Assembly (NCBI RefSeq): GCF_011764505.1
Contig: NZ_AP022839.1
Location: 1,781,001-1,845,000 of the forward strand
Origin: Legionella antarctica
Lineage (GTDB): Bacteria; Pseudomonadota; Gammaproteobacteria; Legionellales; Legionellaceae
Direction: 5' to 3'
Length of the DNA stretch: 64,000 bases
In this document: positions 58,459 to 64,000 of the stretch, in pieces
How positions within the stretch are numbered: the first letter of the stretch is position 1
Layout: every line of letters starts with the position of its first letter
Notes under the pieces: model-generated
The model's database searches: none
Seen by the model: the letters and a program-made list of their open reading frames with translations, nothing else
Told to the model about the DNA's origin: nothing
Made by a program: the position numbers and the translations under genes

Positions 58459-59019
58459 TTAATCCAGATTATTTGATGCGGGAACCCAACGATACAAAGT
58501 TGGTACAGATATACCAAGATCGTGTGCGACATCCTTTGGTAGGGTGCCAGAAGCAAGTAATTGTTTAGCTGATTCAATCTTACTTTGGGTCATTTTTCTC
58601 TTGCGACCACCAACCCGGCCCTTTGCCTTGGCAGCTGCTAAGCCCGCTTTAGTTCTTTCTGCCAATAATTCACGTTCCATTTGGGCAAGGCTTGCCATAA
58701 CATGAAAAAAGAAACGACCCGCTGGTGTAGATGTATCGACATTATCGGTAATGCTTTTAAAATGGATTTCCTTTTGATGTAATTGATTAACCAAATCAAT
58801 TAACCCCTTAACTGTGCGACCTAATCGGTCTAGCTTCCAAACAACTAAGGTGTCATGCTTTCTCAATACTTCAAGAGCCATACTAAGTCCTGGACGATTT
58901 GCTTTAGTCCCTGATATTTGATCTTGATAGAGCTTTTCGCAACCAACTTCTTTCAATGCTGAAAGTTGAAGATCCAAATTTTGATCCACTGTGGAAACAC
59001 GCGCATAACCAACCAGCAT
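58459..59019 (-). CDS. tnpR: Serine resolvase (TnpR)
   Basis: A 186-residue resolvase with catalytic serine in LVGYARVSTVDQN, the RPGL and VVWKLDRLGR motifs, RFFFHVMASLAQMERELLAERT, and a C-terminal helix-turn-helix (LPKDVAHDLGISVPTLYRWV). The upstream frame is open, but GAGGA precedes the ATG at 59019. It should resolve cointegrates of the Tn3-family transposon. It lies 13 bases after the DUF2442 gene. Confidence 0.95.
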   Translation of the reverse strand: MLVGYARVSTVDQNLDLQLSALKEVGCEKLYQDQISGTKANRPGLSMALEVLRKHDTLVVWKLDRLGRTVKGLIDLVNQLHQKEIHFKSITDNVDTSTPAGRFFFHVMASLAQMERELLAERTKAGLAAAKAKGRVGGRKRKMTQSKIESAKQLLASGTLPKDVAHDLGISVPTLYRWVPASNNLD

Positions 59020-59032
59020 AGTAAATCCTCTA

Positions 59033-59347
59033 TTACAAAACCCAACGGCCTTTTTGTTTGATTGCATCATGCATTGCATCCGGTGCTAAATCAATTTCAC
59101 CAGGCCAAGTGAGTACTCCATATTCAAGATGAGCCTTATTAAAAAGGTCTTTATCTTGAAGTACTGCAAATACACCTGCTTTATCACTCATGATCAATTT
59201 AACCATTTCAACAAACCCATGCGTTCCGTCATTGAATTCAACTTCAAGCTCATAATTGGGCAGTGGTGTGACTTTCGTTAGTCTCCAAGGAGCGGTACAA
59301 ACTATTCCAGGGGCGATATTTTCTTTGGCGACTGATTGTTTTCGCAT
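59033..59347 (-). CDS. DUF2442 protein (putative antitoxin partner)
   Basis: A 104-residue protein from the ATG at 59347 (GAGGA nine bases upstream). The core KVTPLPNYELEVEFNDGTHG and WPGEIDLAPDAMHD are typical of DUF2442. It overlaps the DUF4160 gene and is followed by tnpR, forming one three-gene unit. DUF4160/DUF2442 pairs behave like toxin-antitoxin modules in genome surveys, and Tn3 elements often carry such modules beside the resolvase; which protein is toxic is not settled here. Confidence 0.8.
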   Translation of the reverse strand: MRKQSVAKENIAPGIVCTAPWRLTKVTPLPNYELEVEFNDGTHGFVEMVKLIMSDKAGVFAVLQDKDLFNKAHLEYGVLTWPGEIDLAPDAMHDAIKQKGRWVL

Positions 59348-59562
59348 AATGTCCAATCCTCAAATAATTCAGCACGGTGCTGAAAAGCCCATTCTAATAC
59401 TAAAGCCAATGCCCTGCGGGGCATAGAGCCTCGAACCACTTCAAGTGTATGAATATCAATAAGAACTTCATATTCAGCATATAAGGCATGAAAATGAGGA
59501 GGTGCATGATCACCCCAAAACATTTGAATCAGTATTCCATAAAATGCACTAATTGTTGGCAT
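59302..59562 (-). CDS. DUF4160 protein (putative toxin partner)
   Basis: An 86-residue protein with the DUF4160 signature MPTISAFYGILIQMFWGDHA, PPHFHALYAEYEVLIDI, and LEWAFQHRAELFEDW. The HxPPHFH segment is strongly conserved in the family. It is the first gene of the unit with DUF2442 and tnpR, transcribed away from tnpA. Confidence 0.82.
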   Translation of the reverse strand: MPTISAFYGILIQMFWGDHAPPHFHALYAEYEVLIDIHTLEVVRGSMPRRALALVLEWAFQHRAELFEDWTLCENNQSPKKISPLE

Positions 59563-59732
59563 TTACTCGTTGTCCTCTATTCTCAAAACTCATATCTAGT
59601 ATAATGCAGCAAGAAAGCAATATCAAGAATGGTTATTGAGAATCCATGGATCCAATAAACATAGTGATATCACTAAGCCAAGTAAGTATGCTCAAAAACG
59701 AACGTTTTCAATAATAGGTATCCAAGTAATTA
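59563..59732. promoter_or_regulatory. Divergent region between resolvase unit and tnpA, possible res site
   Basis: About 170 bases between divergent genes. It contains TATTCTCAAAAC and, inverted later, GTTATTGAGAATCC, plus the palindrome AAAACGAACGTTTT near 59695-59709. Paired inverted sites in this position fit a resolvase res site and the shared promoters. Support is positional. Confidence 0.4.
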
Positions 59733-62700
59733 ATGTATAGCCCTAATCGAATAAACCTGTTATCTGATCAAGAAATTGAAGCCATTTATGCTATCCCTGA
59801 ATTTAATAAAGCTGAACGAGAGTTGTATTTTTCAATAACGGATGAGGAAATGCTCATCGTCAAAAAATATCGCACTACGAAGGCACAGATTTATTTTATT
59901 CGATTGCTTGGCTATTTTAAGGCCAAGCAACAGTTTTATAAATTTAATTTAGGCCAAGATAATAACTCACAATTTATTTTAGGAAAATATTTCGGGGAAC
60001 GCCTACTGGGACTTACAGGTCAAATCGATTTTAAAACTTATCAAAAACAAAAAACTGATATTCTCTTGTTGTTTGGCTTTAAAGATTGGCAGCCAATGCA
60101 TGAGTCCAAAATTCAGCTTCATTTAAGTGAGTTGATCAAACTTTACCCTAAAGGACATGATGCTCTACGACAATTATTAAACTACTTTAGTAGTCAACAG
60201 ATTGTTTTACCTTCGTATCGCACCATACAGGATATGTTTACCAATGCATATTCAATGGAAGATGCTCGACTTGATGAACTTATTTCAGTTATTCCAGAAT
60301 CAAAAAAAGAACAACTGTCGGTTTTAATCAATAAAGAGGATGGGATAACTCCATTGAATGTAATACGGTTGGATCAGAAGAATTTTAAATATAAGGCTAT
60401 CAAGGCTGAGGTAGATAAGGCATTGGGACTTGTCGAATTATATGATTTTGCAAAAAACTTCCTCCCAAGACTCAAAATATCCAAGAATTCTATTCGCTAT
60501 TATGCTGATTTAGCGGAACAATACGCTGCTTCTAGGCTCAGACGTTTAAGTAAGCCACAACAATGGCTTCAAGCTCTGTGTTTTGTATATCATCGTTATC
60601 AACAAATTATGGATCACTTAATTACCAGCTTTATATATCACACCAGAGGTATAATGAATGAGGGTAAAATATATGCTGAAAAGGCAATGACTGAGCATAG
60701 TTCTGGTTTAGTTGTTGACTTACCAAAATTGGCTCGATTTCTAAAATGGTTTCCAAATCGCAAGCAGAATTTAACCCATGATGAGCTAAACCACCAAGCT
60801 TATAATATTTTACCAGAGGAACAGTTCCCTGCCCTTGCACAATTTTTGGAAGGCAGTGTATTTGATAAAAAAGCAGCTAAATGGGCATTTTATCTGGAAT
60901 CATCAAGGCAAATTGCATTGTATCTCCGGCCTATTATGTTAGCAGTACCGCTCGTATTTTATAAAAAAGACAGCGATATTATGAAGCTTATCGATTTACT
61001 CAAAAAACATTATGGTGCTGATAAAAGTCCATCATCATTTAAGCTGACAAGGATTTGGAGGACACCATCTCTAAAACAATGATTCTTTACTTGAAAGAAA
61101 ATCCAACTGATGAACAGGTAGATCCCCATTTATTTGAATTTTTTGTCTATCAAAAAATGTATCGTCGTTTAGATAAAGGACTGCTCTGTTGCAATGAAAG
61201 TGTCTCTTATTGTGACATAGACCATGATTTAATTGATGATGCGTTAGTGGATGATGTAGAAAAAATAGCCCATGAATTTGGTTATCCAAATATTCCAATC
61301 TATTGCAGTGAGCACTTAGATGAAGTGCTTAACGTACTGGATAACACGTGGGATAGGGCAACAAAACGCATTAGTCTTGGCGAAAATCCTGGATTTCTGA
61401 TAAAAGAAACTAAATCTGGTGAGCAAGAGTGGAGTCTAGGCTACGATAGCCTGGATAAGCTAGATGATGCTTTTTTTAAGACCCTCACACAAGTAGAAAT
61501 CCCTGATATTACTATGCATATTGGTAATCACGTTGATATGTGGCGTGCATTTACCCACATGAAAACCCGTTATCATAAAAAAAGAAAGCCTGTTCCTTTG
61601 GTTGTTAATGCGTGCGTACTGTCCGATGCCTTTGGTATTGGTGAGGAAAAAATGGCTGATATGTCAGATCTTAGCCATAATCTTTTGCGATCAACTCATG
61701 AAGATTTCATTCGTGTGGATACCTTATGCCCTGCGAATGATATAGCAAGCAATCTACTCCATTCATTGCCTATTTTTAAACAATGGAATTTAATGGATTT
61801 ACAATTATTAGCTGATGCAGACGGACAAAAGCTTCCAACTAGTGAAAGTACAATTCAGTCAAGATATTCAAAAAAATTTCTTGGCAAAGAACCAGGGCTT
61901 TCTGTGTACACATTAATTGCTAATTTTGTTGCTGTGAATGCCAAGAATATTGGGCCTAATGAGTATGAAGGACACTGTCTCTATGATGTAATCTTTGGCA
62001 ATAAGACAGACATTGATATTGACATGGTGACTGGAGACAACCACTCTTTAAATCAACTCAATTTTGTTATACTGGATTCAATAGATATTGAATATGTTCC
62101 AAGTATAAAAAATGTTAAAGAAGCGACAAATGACTTGTTTTCGGTTAAATCAGTTGATAACTACACTGGAATTATTCGTCCTAGTGGGATCATTGATAAA
62201 AGCCTGATTCAAGCTGAGGAAAGAGGGATATTACGGGTTTTACTCTCCTTACTTCTGCAGGAAAATACTCAGAGCATCATCGTTAAAAAAATAAATTCTT
62301 CTGCTCGGTATGGAAGATTAAAAAAAGCACTTTTTGAGTACAATAAAATATTAAAAAGTACGCATGTATTAAATTTAATAGATAACATGGCGCTTAGGAA
62401 GGCCATACGTGCGGCAAGAAATCGGACAGAGGCTTATCACCAATTGCAAGGTCTCATTAGGAAAGTTTATCGTGGGGTCTTTAAGGGAAAGAAAATTGTT
62501 AACAATCGAGTCAGCGCACATGCAGTAAGACTTGTTGCAAACTGCATCATTGCCTACAACGGTATTATTTTGAATACTATTTATGAAAAAATGCTTAAAG
62601 AAGGGGTTAGCCAAGACATTATTGATGAGTTTATTAGAATATCACCTATTGCTTGGGCGCATATTGCCTTTACCGGAAAGTACAGTTTTAAAAAAAGTAA

Positions 62701-62776
62701 TGGTGATATTAATATTGCAGCAATGGTTGAGGAACTGGAAAAACATTTAAAACAGCATTTTTGGAAAGTTACTTAA
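59733..62776 (+). pseudogene. tnpA: Tn3-family transposase, frameshifted
   Basis: Two overlapping frames (59733-61082 and 61055-62776) together give a full transposase of about 1,010 residues. The N-terminal DUF4158 part starts INLLSDQEIEAIYAIPEFN. The catalytic residues are in LLADADGQK (Asp), MVTGDNHSLN (Asp) and RNRTEAYHQLQ (Glu). Near 61050 one A appears missing in GACAAGGAT: with it the text would read KLTKDLEDTISKTM. The enzyme is probably inactive unless frameshifting occurs. The stop is 60 bases from the right inverted end. Confidence 0.92.
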
Positions 62777-62873
62777 GTAACGCGTGCATTTTTAACTATT
62801 TGCTATAAAATTGCACGGATTGTTGGGCCTAATCTTGAAATCCCACTTTTTGTCAGTTCTTCCACAGGACCCC

Positions 62874-63670
62874 TTAAAGCCCCCATCTTGAGGGATTCGT
62901 CTTTCAGAAATATCTAAATTTGACATTACTTTGATACGGGCAGTGATGCGAGATGACAAATTTGCTGGGGGTGTTGCTACTTCATGTAAAATACCGTCTT
63001 GTCTGTAACGAATACGATATTCTCTATCGTACGGTTCAAAATGAATATCCGAAGCACCTTCTTTAATTGCTTCTAATAAAATCTTATTAACAAACTTAAC
63101 AATGGGGGCATCTTCTGTAACCGATGCTGGACTCTCAACATCCGGTTCTTCGTCATCTGAACTAATTTCCAAGCCTTCTAAATCATGATCATCACCATAA
63201 TCCATAAGTCCCTGGTTTTCTTTAGCTGATAATAAATGATCTATAAATAAGCTAAGCTTGTCTGTTTCTACAACTATTGCATAAGTATTTAACCCAGTAT
63301 GAAATTGAATTTCATTTAAGGAAGCTTGTTTGCTGGGATCATCTGTAGCTAGATATAAATTAGTTCCTCGACTAAATAAGGGGATCATTGCATGGCGACG
63401 AATAAGTTTTTCATTTACCAGATTTAAAGGAGTATTTTCAATATCTATGCAATCTATATCGATCAAAGGCACACCAAAACTTTGAGCTGCAGTAGAGGCA
63501 ATTTGTTCGGCAGATAAGATATTATTTTTAACAAGGTATTGAAGCAAAGAAGTTTTTTCTTCGGCCGCAAGCTTATAAAACTCTACAGCTTTTGTTTTCG
63601 TCAAAAGGTTTTCTAGGACTAGTAGCTGCCCAATTCCCTGGAATCTATGTTCATCAGTTGTTAAAGCCAT
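62874..63670 (-). pseudogene. pilB: Pilus assembly ATPase PilB, 5' half
   Basis: The N-terminal half of PilB: MshEN-like region (LLVLENLLTKTKAVEFYKLA, FGVPLIDIDCI) and the start of the ATPase core (ASDIHFEPYDREYRIRYRQD, LDISERRIPQDGG). It stops at the Tn3 junction. The ATG at 63670 is preferred; a TTG at 63679 is possible. An IS-like end begins about 16 bases upstream of the start, so the native promoter may also be gone. Confidence 0.93.
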
Positions 63671-63686
63671 ATTTTTCAATCAAAGT

Positions 63687-64000
63687 GTACAGTGGACCCC
63701 ATTGTCAAGACAGCGATCCGTTTAATTTAAGATATAACTTTAATTCTACTTTCTTTCGTTGACGAGGGTGCGTAGCACACGAGTCAACCACAATAGCAGT
63801 TAATGAAACACCTGTTATTGAGCCTGTGGGTATGTGGGCGCGAAGCCATCGAGTGTGGTCAAGCGGTGGATAACGTCTTTTTGTTATCCATGGCTTGTCC
63901 ACATGTCCCGAAGGGCGATGGCTGATCCGCAGGACGCGTCCACATATCCACAGGCATTCCATTACGCTGCAGCCTCATATAGGCCAGCATAAACCTCTGA
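63687..64000 (-). mobile_element. End of an IS element upstream of pilB (extends beyond window)
   Basis: TGTACAGTGGACCCCATTGT at 63687 resembles IS terminal repeats of the TGGACCCC type. A minus-strand frame entering from the right edge reads SEVYAGLYEAAA and stops at 63962, like the end of a transposase. Between them is an inverted repeat (63823-63842 and 63935-63954). The element cannot be typed from this part. Confidence 0.6.
63823..63954. repeat. Imperfect inverted repeat downstream of the IS transposase end
   Basis: Twenty-base arms, CCTGTGGGTATGTGGGCGCG and, inverted, CCTGTGGATATGTGGACGCG, differ at two positions. The structure is analogous in position and content (TGTGG/CCACA) to the one after orfB in the IS3-family element at 43508-43582. 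Confidence 0.65.

Larger units (their letters stand above)
50006..62873 (+). mobile_element. Tn3-family transposon inserted in pilB (12,868 bp)
   Basis: The 37-bp ends (50006-50042 and 62837-62873) are inverted repeats with 2-3 mismatches, beginning GGGGT and sharing TGTGGAAGAACTGACAAAAA, as in Tn3 elements. The target duplication is TTAAA (50001-50005 and 62874-62878). It carries a Tn3 transposase at the right end, a serine resolvase, a DUF4160/DUF2442 pair, a secreted protein, an inverse-autotransporter adhesin gene and a nested DDE transposon. Confidence 0.96.

Overview
The window is about 64 kb of low-GC chromosome from a Legionella, close to L. pneumophila. The evidence is a VpdC-type patatin phospholipase next to pyrF, a FimT minor pilin, an IcmD-like paralog, pilBCD, several effector-like proteins, and the order gyrA-serC-aroA-cmk-rpsA-lapA-lapB-degT-pyrF-vpdC. 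No rRNA, tRNA or CRISPR array was seen.

The left part (1-29.3 kb) is mostly conserved core: adk (5' cut by the window), a thioredoxin-like gene, glpD and glpK for glycerol use, gltA, a hydrolase, an IcmD-like paralog, an SLC13-type permease, the gyrA-to-pyrF run, vpdC, a FlgE-like secreted protein, fimT, ubiC and ubiA. It is interrupted at 5.7-7.1 kb by the remnant of a mobile unit whose better-preserved relative lies at 51.9-57.2 kb. The middle part (29.3-46.8 kb) is accessory. It holds integrase and transposase remnants, a DUF2254 membrane protein, a protein-kinase-like effector candidate, a 1,356-residue protein with a clan CE protease-like triad and a kinase-like loop, a membrane-hairpin protein, a carboxylate-amine ligase gene broken by a 261-bp element, an acyltransferase gene broken by an IS3-family element, and a YqjD/YqjE-like envelope cluster.

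The right part (46.9-64 kb) is pilD, pilC and pilB, with pilB split by a 12,868-bp Tn3-family transposon. The transposon (50006-62873) has 37-bp inverted ends starting GGGG, a 5-bp TTAAA duplication, a frameshifted tnpA, a resolvase and a DUF4160/DUF2442 pair. Removing it restores the pilB reading frame exactly. Its cargo is nested. An inverse-autotransporter adhesin gene has lost its signal peptide to a second copy of the 261-bp element. The same gene is split by a DDE transposon (51878-57152, 5-bp TTTTC duplication).

That inner transposon carries two unusual passenger genes: an effector-like protein whose 3' end is an adenine-depleted, GC-rich, divergent patch, and a convergent reverse transcriptase gene that overlaps its tail antisense. 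The reverse transcriptase is broken by the second copy of the IS3-family element and by a frameshift at a nine-base G tract. The left end, the effector-like gene and the reverse transcriptase 3' end recur together at 5.7-7.1 kb, so they travel as a unit. This is the strongest candidate for an undescribed system: a transposon-borne, possibly diversity-generating pair of reverse transcriptase and target protein. No template repeat was found, so diversification remains a hypothesis.
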